Assembly (NCBI GenBank): GCA_905220665.1
Contig: CAJNAR010000003.1
Span: forward strand, 372,001 to 436,000
Reading direction: 5' to 3'
Length of the DNA stretch: 64,000 nucleotides
Source of the DNA: Albugo candida
Taxonomy: Eukaryota; Oomycota; Peronosporomycetes; Albuginales; Albuginaceae
Part shown: positions 10,264-22,888 of the stretch, piece by piece
Layout: each line of letters opens with the position of its first letter
How positions within the stretch are numbered: the first letter of the stretch is position 1
Translations under genes and position numbers: made by a program
Notes under the pieces: generated by a model
Told to the model about the DNA's origin: nothing
Databases searched by the model: none
What the model saw: the letters and a program-made list of their open reading frames with translations, nothing else

Positions 10264-11187
10264 TTAGGTCCATTTCTTTATCAGATAAAGAAGCAATCCC
10301 CGGAATTGTTCATGCAAGATTTCAGTGATTACTATTGCCTCAATAGATTGTGTTTCCCCTTTGCCATTACAGTTGTATTTGTATTCAGATTTTGACCATT
10401 CAAAGACTTGGGGGTAAGACATCGCCAGTGCAGCCGCGATGACTGAGGTACGTAGTTGTCTTTTCATATATTTTTCAAACGGGGATATAGATCTCCAATC
10501 TGTACCCCCGTTATGTTCATATGGGACATATTTCATGTTGAGTAAGGGTTTTAAAGCAACATTTTCGCTTTTGAGGAAGTGGTCAATCACATCTAGCGAC
10601 TTTGTGTTTGAAATCATCGATGTGCACTTCCTGTCGGTACGTACATCCACAATGCGATATTTGCCGTTCAGAGAACTAATTTGCAGGATTGAGGCGACAT
10701 GTTCATTGTATGTAGGCATGGGAGAAATGCTTTGCTTTTCAGAAAAGACTAAGACATTATCCCAACTTGCCAAAAAGATTTCTGTTACAACGGTGCCAAC
10801 CGCTTCATGACCAAATTTTTCAAAGGCTTGTGCCACGTGCTGATACGATCCCAGGATCAAAATTCGGGCGGATGTGGCTGATTCCAGAGCTTTAAGAATA
10901 TCATTAACCTCAGAGCCGATGTGCAAATTGACCTTCTTAGGGGATTCGTCGAATATTGGGCGCAGAATGGTTTCAGCTTCAGAATAGGAGTCGTGTATAT
11001 ACAGGTATTCCGAACATTCTTGAATGAATGAATCGGACTTTGCCAACAGTGCCATCGCAAAATATCCAGCAACTTCTGTGGGATTCATGGCCACTATGCA
11101 TCCTTTTTCCACTTTGCAATAGTTGAAACGCATCAGACAAAGTGCCCATACACATGCGAGCTGAAAACGGAGTTTGGAATGAGCCAT
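10264..11187 (-). CDS. NH2: secreted nucleoside-hydrolase-like protein, intact frame
   Basis: A 307-residue uninterrupted frame. The ATG at 11187 opens the signal peptide AHSKLRFQLACVWALCLM. AMNPTEVAGYFAMALLAK occupies the place of the nucleoside-hydrolase DxDxxxDD motif, but no Asp pair remains. RILILGSYQHVAQAFEKFG corresponds to the GPLTNLA strand, and VVTEIFLASWDN to the IxEIxxMGG segment. PTYNEHVASILQ corresponds to the EFNxxxDPEAA segment and keeps the Asn. A conserved AAALAMSYPQVF block lies near the C-terminus and is shared by all family members here. The predicted product is secreted and probably non-catalytic. It is convergent with CFAP91 copy 1. Confidence 0.68.
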   Translation of the reverse strand: MAHSKLRFQLACVWALCLMRFNYCKVEKGCIVAMNPTEVAGYFAMALLAKSDSFIQECSEYLYIHDSYSEAETILRPIFDESPKKVNLHIGSEVNDILKALESATSARILILGSYQHVAQAFEKFGHEAVGTVVTEIFLASWDNVLVFSEKQSISPMPTYNEHVASILQISSLNGKYRIVDVRTDRKCTSMISNTKSLDVIDHFLKSENVALKPLLNMKYVPYEHNGGTDWRSISPFEKYMKRQLRTSVIAAALAMSYPQVFEWSKSEYKYNCNGKGETQSIEAIVITEILHEQFRGLLLYLIKKWT

Positions 11188-12449
11188 CGGATGTTGCAGA
11201 GTGTGCAGTTGATACTTGGTTGCGTTCTTGATAGCAAAAGTAAAAGTGAATGCCAAAGTATCAGTTTAATCTCACACAAGCACGTACCAATAGATTTTGC
11301 TCGCTGTGTACACGTAATCATTTGCAGCGGAATCTAAGGAATCGAATAGCACGACAGCATTACAAACAGGTCGAAGCGATGAGAAAGGTGCACTTGGGCG
11401 ATCAAAAACTGAATCCTGTGAATTTAGAATTTGTTTTGTCATTCAAATAAACTCACAACATCATTTATTACTTCTATACATAGACATTTCGCATATTATC
11501 TTGCGATATGACGTGATGAAGAAATCCAGTAGACCGCATATCTCGATACTTTGATAAAGTATTGCAATCGAAGCGTATCGTAAGCGGAAAGTCGGATTAT
11601 CCAACTTCGGGAATGCATTTCACAAGCATTTGCAACGTTTCTATCTTTGAAACATTATTAATGCACCTATCATTTCAACGCGGTTATAGGGTCTCCGAGT
11701 ACCCGCTCTACGACTACCCACCATTTGTAAAATTGCTAAGGAGTGCGCATCTCATCTACCACGGGTCCTTTGCAACGGTGGCGGCGTCCAATCTCGGATT
11801 CAAGTTCGTAGTCATACCATTTGAGAAGTGCCTTAGCGATCGATTGCTTCCCGAATCACTCCGTCTCCTTGTCCGAGTGCTCCATATCATCTATATCGTA
11901 GCTTTCACGCTTTGAGTTGACTTGTCTAGAATCATTTTCTTCCTAACGATAGTACCAAGTCGGATTCAGCATAAAAAACTCGCCTTCCGCTTTCCGCCAA
12001 TGTCAGCACCTTGTTGATCTTCATAAAGAAGGGGACACTGCGCTGCTGGCTCCACTAAGCTGATCTATAATTGGAGACATTTCGGTTTCCACTGAAGCGA
12101 ACAACTTATAAGTGGCAAGTTGTATAATTTTTTATACCCGTTTTGCCATGCAGTAATGACAAGTAGACGATACGAATGCTATAATTGAGTCAACAGCACT
12201 GATAATCATAAGTTTATATAGCAAGGTTAGTTCTCTTAGTGCGAATCGAATAGCATCAGTAGCGCTATGGGATAATACCCTGTCTTTTATGTAGTCCCAC
12301 AGGGTATTCGCTCTTCAGAGGTATTAATTGTGAAAGCTCACTGCGAAACCACCCAACAATCACATAAAATCGATTCCGACTTGCTTTCAACTTGCGTTTG
12401 CTTTCGAATTGTATCAGAACATCTCAGTCGCTGACAACCAGTACTAAAT
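11188..12449. repeat. NH2 flank and importin-alpha upstream region, copy 2
   Basis: The same order as at 30830-32081 in reverse. The NH upstream flank (to about 12000) is joined directly to the importin upstream region, with the MAD1 fragment missing. This missing piece is shared with the NH4/intact-importin interval, suggesting the two copies are closest relatives. No gene is supported. Confidence 0.6.
12274..12308. promoter_or_regulatory. Conserved hairpin upstream of importin-alpha copy 2
   Basis: Ten-base inverted arms (AATACCCTGT at 12274-12283 and ACAGGGTATT at 12299-12308) around a 15-base loop. The same hairpin lies upstream of the intact importin-alpha gene (30972-31004) and in copy 3 (35044-35076). 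It is decayed in copies 1 and 4. It may be a regulatory site or only an inherited feature of the duplicated promoter. Confidence 0.4.
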
Positions 12450-13905
12450 ATGGCATTACGCGCATCCGACCGTAAAAACCTTTTCAAGAAAGGAATCGAT
12501 GCCGACGAATTACGACGTCGACGATCTGAAACGACTGTGCAGATCCGCAAAACAATCAAAGAGGATCGTATCAATCAACGACGACGCATGGTATCCCAAA
12601 ATCCAACTCTCTCATTCAAATTATTCGTTTCTAAAACTCATCGCGTAGGGAGGAGCAGATTCGCTTCCATCGGTTGGCGAGGATAGCCCCGATAGACACT
12701 TACAGAAGCGGGTTCGTATTCACTGTCTTACTGTATAACCTGATCTTATGCTTACCCTCTCTTTTTTCATCTAGTTGGCAGAACTCCCACAAATGTTAAC
12801 AGATGTTCATGCACAAGACGTAACAACACAACTCAACGCGGTTACAAAGTTCCGGAAGCTTTTATCGATTGGTATGTGAGCTCAACAAAGGCCTGAGTGA
12901 CTATTGCTGACCCAATCTACTCAGAACGCAATCCTCCAATCAAGGAAGTCATTCAAACAGGCGTAGTGCCATTATTAGTCGAGTTTCTAAAGCGAGAAGA
13001 TGTACCTTTGCTCCAATTTGAGGCTGCGTGGGCACTAACAAATATCGCGTCTGGAACTTCCGATGATACAGAAGTGGTCATTCGCTTTGGAGCTGTGCCA
13101 ATTTTCTGTCAGCTACTAGTCACACCGAATGATGACGTCCGTGAGCAAGCTGTCTGGGCTCTGGGAAATATCGCTGGTGATTCTGTGGACTGTCGGGATA
13201 TGGTCTTGAAATGTGGAGCTCTTCAGCCATTATTACATCAGCTCACAGAGCAATCGAAGCTGTCGATGCTTCGTAATGCCACTTGGACTCTATCAAACTT
13301 TTGTCGGGGAACCTCAGCCGGAATTCTCGTTGGTTGCACCTGCACTTCCGACACTTGGGCAATTGTTGTACACACAAGATGAAGAAGTATTGACGGATGC
13401 TTGTTGGGCACTCTCATATCTGTCGGATGGATCCAACGAAAAGATACAAGCGGTCGTGGAGGCTGGAATATGTCGACGTATGGTGGAGCTATTGATGTAC
13501 CCTTCAAGCTTGGTACAAACACCAGCACTTCGAACTGTGGGAAATATCGTGACAGGAGACGATGTCCAGACTCAGGTACGGATTTCCCAATCGAGTTGGT
13601 CGGATAGTGACTCACTCGTTTGGTCAGATAAATATCAATTTCTCCGCACTACGATGCCTCCGGGCACTTTTGGAGAATCCAAGACGCGCTATTCGTAAAG
13701 AAACATGCTGGACACTTTCGATTATCAAGCTCAGATCCAGGTCGTCGTGAAGAACATTGTATTTCCTACTTTGATCCGACTCTTACCTACAGCCGATATT
13801 CAAAAAGAAGCAGCTTGGGCTGTATCGAATGCAACTTCAGGAGGCACCGATGGCAGATTATGCATCTTGTCACGTTCGGAAGAGTCTTATTTCAGTCTGT
13901 GGATG
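12450..13905 (+). pseudogene. Importin-alpha copy 2 (frameshifted)
   Basis: Exon 1 (12450-12590, importin-beta-binding domain) and later exons match the intact gene closely. Near 13311 the run GGGGAAAACC of the parent is GGGGAACC, a two-base loss that breaks the ARM-repeat frame. In exon 5 the segment encoding NITAGN is deleted. Copy 3 shares this deletion. The C-terminal exons are replaced by CFAP91 sequence. Confidence 0.8.
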
Positions 13906-14927
13906 GAAGCTGTGCTGGTTACGCTCCCCGGTATACGCTCCGCAGATGCGAAATGGAAATTTGGTTAGGAATACTCCAGTTCCAGATATTCAGTTCACAG
14001 ATCATCAGCTCACGACGCTGGAAGGTTTGAAAGAGCTTGAGAAACAACTTCCTACTAGCACGCTTAAATACCAATTCATGAAGGGAGCTCTCCTGGATAT
14101 AAAGGGCCGAGATCAACAAACAATAGAGACACATCTTATCAACGAGAACAACGCTATCAACAAATCGCATGTCCAAGAAATAGAAAGCGTATCATCATGT
14201 CATCACTCCTTCACACGACATCACCGAGCGGTTCAAAAACGACCATCGACCCCAGATTATGCATCTCAAGTCGCTGAAGCAGAAAACGAAGTCAGCGTGT
14301 TAAGACTATCGCAGCGTCGCATTCGTGGCCGTGCGGTTTAAAGTACGATGTATGAGGGAAGCAGCGGCTAATCGAATTGATCGCAGAATTCCGTGGAAGT
14401 AAAGAAGCTGGATGTTTTCTTTCGAGTAGCTTCCAAGTACAAGCAGAGGAAACAGAAATCATCAGATGTGCTGCAAAAGGAGCTAATTCGTAAGAAAGAA
14501 AGTAAAAGAATTTGCACAAAAAGCCGCAGAAGATCGTCACCAAAGAGAAATAGAGGAAGGAGCACGGAGGAAATTGGAAGATCTCGCATGTGATCGTCAC
14601 GATCGCATGTTTTCTTTTGTCACAAAGGTGCATTAGAGTACTGCTGACGATTATCTCGACAACATCGTGGAACCTGCTGTTGAGGAGTTATCTCGCCGAG
14701 GCTTGGTGATACAATCAATTGCGATGACAAATGTGATAGAGCCCATTCTGAGCAAAGCGGAGGAGAAAAACTCGGAGGATTTGATTGTGAAAGATTTGGT
14801 ATCGTCGCTTTTATTTCCGACTGTGCGAAATCGTCATTCAAAGCGTCAAGCAGAGTCAGAAATGCGTAAATACACGGTAGCCACTCAATCAGTCGTGGTC
14901 GAATCATTGCAAGCTATGGGGATCTGA
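13906..14927 (+). pseudogene. CFAP91 C-terminal half, copy 2
   Basis: Begins at the same fusion point as copy 1 (PVYAPQMRNGNLVR) and is open to a TAA at 14339-14341 after RIRGRAV. More frame breaks follow at 14350-14520. The C-terminus is well preserved (14667-14927, ending ESLQAMGI). It is a fragment of the parent at 3080-4150. Confidence 0.8.
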
Positions 14928-15329
14928 TCACGTGAAGTTCAATCTTCGATATGGTTCAGGTCGAACTATAAAAAGATATTTAGTGGAAGCTATTGATCTC
15001 TGTCAATACATTGTGTAGTCTAAGTATGTTGTTTCTTCCCTACTTTTGCAAATGCCATCTTTCTTTGTGCACAGTGGAAATAGCCGTATAATCGATGCAG
15101 GTATCCCAGATAGGTTCGACCCGATTTTGGGCACGAGAATGCACCCGGTCAAGATACATGCGAACTGATTCCCTTACGGCTTCATCCACGAGCAAAAAAA
15201 TAAATGGACATTGATAGAGGCAAACAGGTCTATTTCGGTCCTTTAGACATGTATACAAGTTACTATCAGTAATGAAGCCTTCACCTTCTTGATGAGTGAG
15301 CCTCGAGACGCCAACTTGTTCACGCACCA
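14928..15329. repeat. CFAP91/NH 3' spacer, copy
   Basis: Related to 4151-4522 but more diverged. No gene is supported. Confidence 0.45.
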
Positions 15330-16216
15330 GTTTACGACTTAAGTTGTACCCTTTCATCATATCAAGAACCAAACCTTCGAATTCCGAATAATGGATTCCA
15401 GGTATTATCTCTGCGTAAGCAACGTAGAAATTGGATTTGAATCCGACGAATACTTTACGTTCTGACGTACTAACAAAGACGTCCGGTGAAACATCACCAA
15501 TGCAGTCACGATGGTATGGACCTTAATGCATTCTCTTGAACAAAATTGAATGACGTTGACACAAGACATATTGCACCTGTAGGTCTGAACTTGCGTAAGT
15601 ACTTTGAAGCAGAATTGTTGTTTTTACCTAGCTGGTGGAACAACTTTGGCAATTTTTTTCGAAATCGTGTGAGTGCGTAATTGCTTTTGAGATTTGTATA
15701 CAGAAGTTTGAATTTGAGTCGGATCGATTTATGCTGTAGGACAGATACCAACGAATTCATGTCCATTTTTAAGTGGGAGGATATGAGATACTCACCACTG
15801 ACAACGATTTCTTTAACAGCATTTCTCAGTTTGGTCTCATGAACATCTTTAATGGCGTCTGCTAGGTCCTTGAACGGTCTCATGATCAAAACACGAGCGG
15901 ATATAGATATTTCCAGTGTTGTTTTGATATCAGATGACGTTTTGCCTAGGCGCCAATCGACTTCATTAGGGGATTGTTGAAAAATTATGTCCAGAAAGGA
16001 AAGAGCTTCTCCAGAGGAATCGTGTGTATACAAGCCGGACCCGCATTCTTCAATGAACTGCGAATACCTTGCTAATAGTGCAATTGCAGAATATCCAGTA
16101 GGTTCCCCGGGTTCCACAATCACTAGACATTTGATGACTGCTTAACAAAAGTTGGAATGCATAAGACACAGTGCCCATACACACAAGAGCTGGAAGCTGA
16201 GCTTGGAACGAACCAT
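15330..16216 (-). pseudogene. NH3: nucleoside-hydrolase-like pseudogene
   Basis: The signal peptide starts at 16216 (VRSKLSFQLLCVWALCLM) and is followed at once by an in-frame TAA (16142-16144). The frame then resumes with EPGEPTGYSAIALLAR and VLIMRPFKDLADAI, and is lost again near 15510 before the conserved ALVMFH block. The C-terminal EFEGLVLDM segment near 15350 is in another frame. Two independent breaks make it non-functional as a single protein. Confidence 0.75.
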
Positions 16217-16721
16217 TGGATGTTGTAGAGTTTGCAGTTGATAGTGGGTTGCGTTCTTGATGGCAAAAGTAAAAATGAATGCTCAAGTAGCAGTTCACTC
16301 TCACACAAGCACGTACCAATGGATTTTGCTCGCTTTGTACACGTAATTATTTGCAGCGGAATCTAAGGAATCGAACAGTACGACAGCAACAGGTCGAAGC
16401 GATGAGAAAGGTGCGCTTGTGTGCGATCAGAAACTGAATCCTGTGACTTTATAATATGTTTTGTCATTCAAATATACTCACAATTGCATTCGCTACCTCT
16501 ATGTATGAACATTTCGCATATTATCATGACTTGATGAAGATATTCAGTAGAGTGCATATATCCATCCTTTTTTGACGTATCTTAATCGAGCACCGTATCC
16601 TGAATCGCGGCTTATCCAGGTTTGGGAATAAATAAATTTGCAACGATTCTGTCTTTAAAACATTATGAAGGTACCTATCATTTTAACGCGGTTATGTGAT
16701 CTCAAAGTACCCGCTGTACTT
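16217..16721. repeat. Truncated NH3 upstream flank ending at a rearrangement breakpoint
   Basis: Matches the NH flanks up to about 16721 (reverse complement ...AAGTACAGCGGGTACTT), then changes abruptly to sequence unique to the RRP5 gene. The missing rest of this flank is found at 36051-36597. RRP5's ATG lies 34 bp beyond the break, so this repeat now supplies its upstream region. Confidence 0.75.
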
Positions 16722-16755
16722 ATAGAATCACTGGTTCTCTTACTAACGCATACAA

Positions 16756-19700
16756 ATGCAAGTCGCGTCTGCTTTTCCGCGCGGAACGACGCCAGCAATC
16801 CGAAGCAAATCAGCGTCGCTGGAAAAGGATATATCTCATTCTCGAAAGCGTAATCATGATTGCGTAGATGACCAGGAAGAAGCACATAAACACGACATAC
16901 TTTTCGGCCTAAAAGGTATCGCCCAAGCAAATAGCGATACGGCATCAAAGCGATCCAACACCCCCTCTGGAAGCAAGAAAATGCGCGTAAAAATCCCAGA
17001 AAAGCATTTATCACGGGATACTCTCACAGAAAGTCATTTTGTCAAAGACAAAGTCGCTACCATCAATTTCAAAGTACAAAACACAATTTCATTCCTCTTC
17101 CACCTAACTGATGTATCTCCACATACTTCTAGTCTATCAAGTCCAACATGCTCCTTCTTGGACTCATTCGCGAGATCACAGACACCGGTCTTCTCATCAG
17201 CTTACCGAGCAAGCTGAATGGATTTGTCCCTATTGAAGAGTGCTCCGATGAATTCCATGATCATATTCGTCCATCCAGTAGCTTCACAGTCTCAAAAGTC
17301 GCTTCCAAAGCCTCTAAATTAGCCTCACTGGATGCCATATTCTCCATCAATCAATACGTTCCGTGCATCGTCTTGTCCAAATCCAAGGATGCCAAAGGCA
17401 AAAATCTCGTCCTCTCCATGCGATTATCCCTGCTTCACGCTGAATATACACCAAACAGCGTCAGAAAATCAATGACAATGTTCGGTACCGTCCAATCCAT
17501 GGAGGATCAAGGCGCTGTGGTCAATCTCGGTATCCGTGGAATGCATGCATTCGCTCCAAAAGCCCAACTCGTTTCTGCGTGTCCTGAAGACCCCGAATGC
17601 GCCAATGTGCAAATGGGACGGCAATATCTCTTTACTGTTTTGACTGTAAACACGCACACATCCACGGTCACTTTGAGTCCAGCGCGAAGTCAGACGATCA
17701 AAGCAGTCACCCGCGGTGATCATTTGACAATGAAACACATGCTTCCCGGTTTGCTGTTGAATGTGCGTGTGGAACAAGTGGTTTCCAATGGGCTTTTCGT
17801 CAATTTCCTTACCTTTTTCCATGGAACGGTCGATTGTAATCATATTTCCCGACTCATTTTCCAGGATGGAAGCGATGATACAAAGACGTGGAATGCGTTG
17901 TTCAAAAAGGGAATTAAGTCTCGAGCTCGTATCATTGGCGTGGATCCGACTGAGAAGAAGATCATGTTGTCTATGGCTTCCCATATTGTTCATTTGGATC
18001 ACCCGCTTGATGCTCAAACGATGCCTGTTGGAAGTATCATTGACACTGCGACTATCGAGCGAATCGATCCTGGGATTGGGATGCTTCTATCACTTCCGTT
18101 TCCTGAGCAAGTGGCTGCATCTTCCAAGAATCCAAAGCTTCCAGGATACGTTCATATCTCCAATGTATCAGATGCTCACATTGATAAAAATTTGGATAAA
18201 AAGTATAGCATCGGTGACAATATACGTTGCCGCGTTATTGGATCAGCTTCGTTTGACAATATCGTGACCGTAAGTTGCAAAGAATCCTCATTATCACAGA
18301 CAGTACTTCGACACTGCGATCTGAAGCCTGGTCAACAAGTGAAAGCCAAGATTCTGGCCATGAAAGATTGGGGAATTCTGTTGGAGATCAGTGAAGGCGT
18401 CCGCGGTTTGGTGACAACGCAGCACGTTCCATCCATGGTCGCATCGAAATTGCCCAAGTCGAAAGATACCATCGGGAAGTTCCAGCAAGGCCGGATGGTT
18501 GATGCTCAAGTATTGCATGTGGACACTGTCTCGAAGAAGACATTCCTTACTATGAAACGTGCATTGATGGAGTCCCAATTTCCGATTCTGGCGACGTACA
18601 AGGGAGCCGAAAATGGTCTTGTGACGATGGGATACATCACCAAGATTGCTAAATACGGCGTGATTGTGAGCTTTTACGGCGGTGTCCACGGCCTGGTTCC
18701 GGCTTCCACGCTGCATCAAGCTGGTATTGAATGCTTTGAAGATGCTTACACGCTTGGCCAAGTTGTTCGAGCTCGTGTGACGCAATGCGATGTGAAGAAA
18801 CAACGTCTTCTGCTCTCACTCAACACCACAAACATACCGACGCAATCAAACACCAAAGACTCGGTAGTCGGCTCTATCATCCGTGACGTTCAGGTCACAG
18901 ATGTCGATATGGAGGAGCATGTGATCCGCGTGAAGACCCCACTTGGTGTCATTGGGAACGTAGCATTTGTGCATTTGACTGATTTTCCGCGGCACGCGTT
19001 CTTGGTTGACATGATTCTCGCGTCCATCCGTAAAGGAGAACAATGGACTGGGCAAGAGTTTGTCGTGCTTTCTCAATCCTCGGATCAAGTTCTGGCGCTT
19101 AGCCGGAAGGCAATGTTGACTCGACATATCTTCACCATCCCACAAACCATCGAATCTATTCACGAAGATGCCAAAATATTTGGTTTTGTATCGGCGATTG
19201 AGCCGGAAAAAGGCGTTTTCGTCGAGTTTCTGAATCATTTGACCGGTTTTGCTCATAAATCCTTGGTGGATGAGAAATTTGTGCAAGTTATCTCTCCCGA
19301 CGCATTCCAAGTAGGAGAAACGATTGTTTGTTCTGTTCTGAACAAATCGCAAGCAGGTAAGTTCTCAGTCGACTTTCGGGCCCGACATTTTGAGTCGGAG
19401 GTATTGCCATCATACTTTGCAGAATGGACTCGACAAATATATAGTGAGACGGACGTCTATCAAGGATTTCCAGTTGGCTTGGTGGTAGACGGCGAACTTG
19501 TGGCTGAACGATCATATGGCTCCGTGTTTTCATTCAAAACCAGTGATTCGCACGCAAGTGTTTTGGTTTGTGGCAGTGTTCAAGTGCCTTCCGGTTGCTC
19601 GCACAAGCTCGTTCTTATTGATTTTGATGTGGAGAAAAAGGTATATGTTGGAATATTGGATGATAAGTTGGGTCGAAGTTGCTCGCAGAAACGACGATCG

Positions 19701-22676
19701 CGTTGGGAGCGTCTTGCAATTGGTCAGAATCTTGACGCTCGAGTACTAGCGATTGGGTCCTGGAAGCATTATGCAGTCGTCGCGATCCATGTGGGTAAAA
19801 AAACTCAGCTTGGAGTCGTACAACTGAGCTATTTCTGGCGTCCGGCACCCAAATGCGTTGAAAAGGATTCTTCGATCAGATGTCGGGTAGTTGCCCCTTG
19901 CTTGCGTGATGCACGTGAGAACGATGTCATTCAAACTCCCTTTGAAAATCTACCGCTTTTACGTCTATGTGATGATGATGACCATCTCCAAAAACCGGCA
20001 AAACTCCTCCGGGACGCTGTTTCTATGCCCAGGTATAAGCATCCAACCGAGGAATTACAAGTTGGTAAGCTTGTTACTGGCCGTATCGCAACCATCAAAC
20101 ATGATGGAATGGAAATTAAACTTAAAGCTACCAAACAATGCGGGAAGGTTGTCGCTATGGTTTCGATCATCGACGTGGACGCTGGCGATAACGAGAATCA
20201 TCCGCTGGATCGTTATGCACCAAAAATGGCTGTAACTGGTCGAATCTTGACCATCATGCAAAAAGGAGCGAATCAACGCAAGCCGGTGAGTGAATCAAAC
20301 CCAGCCACGTTTCACATCCTTCAATTATCCTTACGCCAACAAGATGTTTCTTCGGACCAAATTGAGCATGTACGGGCTGACTGGGGTCTTGAGAATGCAG
20401 GTTCCAAGCTCCTTTGTGAAGGTTGTGTGCTGGATGGTGTCGTAGTAGAGCAAAAGTCTTCAGGACTTTTGGTTCGTTTAAGTCATCGTGTCATTGGTTT
20501 TCTTCATTGTATGGAGATTTCCACAGAGCAGAGTGTGCTGGAGCATTATCGCGAGCTCTATCCGGTGGGCAAACGTGTTGATGGCTGTCATATTCTCGGT
20601 GTTGATCACGCAGAACGCCGCGTAGATCTCTCATTGATACACGCAAGTAAAGAAGCTATCACCGAGAAGCTTCAGATCGGGAACAGTGTGACTGGAATTG
20701 TGCTGGATTCAAGTAAAAAAGCTTCATTCCGACCGCCTTCCTTGATGCTTCAGCTATCTGCCTACACATTTGGTCGTGTCTGTGTAACCGAATTAAGACC
20801 GCCATCGGAGTGGCAGAGTCAAATGCTTGAAGAATCTGAGTTCAAGCCTGGCAATTTTCTTACGGGAACTCTCTTATCGGTCCAAAAAGAGGTGTGTGAG
20901 ATCACATTACGACCTTATCGTCAGGAAAGCTCTTCAAAGTACGAAATCGGTGATTTGGTGACTGGAATCATTGCGTCGACGTCGTATATGGGCTGTTTTG
21001 TTCGTGTGGATCATATTGTCACCATTCGTGTGCTGTTACGAGATTTGAGTGACGATTTTATCAAAGACCCAATTTCTGAATTTCCAGTCGGCAAAGTTGT
21101 CGCCGGCCGAATCACAGGCAAAGAGATGCGGCAAGACTCAACTTTGTACGGCATGAGCTTAAAATCGTCGATTGTTTCCGATGGAATTGCAGCGTTGACG
21201 TGGAGCAACTTGAAGGAAGGAATGATTGTCACTGGTACAGTGTCCAAAATTCAGCCGTACGGCGTGTTTGTGAAGCTGAATCAATCCAATGTGAGTGGTC
21301 TTTGTCACATTTCTGAGATCGGAGATGAGCGGATCGAAAAGCCATTGACAGAGCTGTTCAAAGAAGGCGATTCTGTGAAAGCCAAAGTGCTGAAAGTTCA
21401 ACTTGAAAACAGACGGATCTCATTGGGATTTAAGCCGACGTACTTTGACGAACCTAACGAGAATATAGGGACTAATATGGATGCAATCGATGAGCAGGAC
21501 GATGATCAGTGTATGCAAATTATTGAAACCTTTGAGGCTAAATCTGAGGCTGAATCCGAAGCTGGAGCTGAAACTGAATCCGAGTCTGAACCTGCATCAG
21601 AGGCTGAGGGTGTTAGCGTGCAACCTCTTTCTATGGATATCGACAATGATGAAGAGGAGGACGAGGAAGTTCCCGCGGTTGGCTTTCAGTGGGATGAATT
21701 TGGTGTCAGTGTACCAGAATCACCAAAAGTTACGCCAAAGACTGTGTGCGCTAGGAATGCTTTGTGGATAGACGAAAAAAGTGTTGGTGTTCGAGAAAAG
21801 GAGCTCGCATTGAGTGAGCAAGAAGCACAAAGCGCACAGGATTTCGAACGGCTATTAACTATTCACCCGCAGGATGCGTACTTGTGGATACGCTACATGG
21901 CGTTCCATGTCTCACTACAGGAAGTTCAATTAGCGCGTGATGTTGCGATGCGCGCAACGCGTATGATCGCATTTCGCGATGAAAAGGAAAAATTGAATGT
22001 CTGGATTGCATATTTAAATCTGGAGCATGATTTTGGCGATGCAGAAAGCTTTCAACGCGTGTTGCAGTCAGCTTTACAAGTGAATCCGCCAAAAAGCATT
22101 TATTTGCATTTGGTGGATCTTTATGTACGGTCGAACCAGCATGCGAACGTACTGGAGGTGCTAAGTACGATGCAGAAAAAGTTCAAATCGAGTAGGGCTG
22201 TGTGGATTCGAGCATTGCGATATTTCGTATTAGAGAACGCGGATCAGGTGAAGGCGGCAGAAGTGATTTCATCGGCGCTGAATAATTTGCCTGGTGTAAA
22301 ACATGTCGATATTCTCGTCAAATATGGTCTCTTTCTGTATGATCCACGTGCGGGGAAAGACACGAGTTGGAACGCTGTTGAGAAGGCAAGAACAGTCTTG
22401 GAAGGCGTCTTGGCGACATATCCCAAGCGTATGGATTTATGGAATGTGTACGCTGATAAGGAAATTCGACTTTGCAAAGACACCAATTGCACAGAGGAAG
22501 ATCGCGAACGCATTCGTCAATTATTTGAACGTTTGTTGGCCATGAAGTTTTCCACCAAGAAAATGAAGTTCTGGTTCAAGAAATACATCAGCTTTGAACA
22601 AAGTTTTGGTGATGAAGCGCATGTTGATCACGTCAAACAGCTCGCCAAAAGTTATGTGGAAAACGCTATGCAATAA
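16756..22676 (+). CDS. RRP5: RRP5/PDCD11 rRNA-processing protein
   Basis: Exon 1 16756-17073, a 59-bp intron (17074-17132), exon 2 17133-22676; 1,953 residues. RRP5 is a nucleolar scaffold of the small-subunit processome, needed for both 18S and 5.8S/25S pre-rRNA cleavage. The N-terminus has the family's SAFPRG motif. The splice joins INFK to SIKSNMLLLGLIREI, recreating the conserved LSFKxLKxGMxxLGxVKEI lead-in to the first S1 domain, which supports the intron. About a dozen S1 RNA-binding repeats follow to about residue 1430; the last reads VTGTVSKIQPYGVFVKL...GLCHISEI. An acidic linker comes next (about 1450-1540), then C-terminal HAT/TPR repeats (ERLLTIHPQDAYLWIRYMAF; KKMKFWFKKYISFE). The size fits the family. 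Its start lies 34 bp from a rearrangement breakpoint. Confidence 0.93.
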
Positions 22677-22888
22677 TAGATTGACAAAAAACTAGGATCC
22701 CAAATAGGTTTTATTGCTCTATATCTTGGTTTATATTCCAATCACAGGTTGCATCCTGTTATAGAGGCTTTCAAAGACCGTTTTGACGCAAAACACAATC
22801 ATTTTCGACATTTTTTGATCGATCCTCCTCGTTTCCTTTTCTTTTGCGATCGCTCTTTGATTCTTATCTCGACATAACTTAAATTACG

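Noticed and set aside
12241..12320. Homing-endonuclease-type site suggested by the ACAGGGTAT string
   Set aside because: Only part of the string matches; the better description is a short inverted repeat in a duplicated promoter region.
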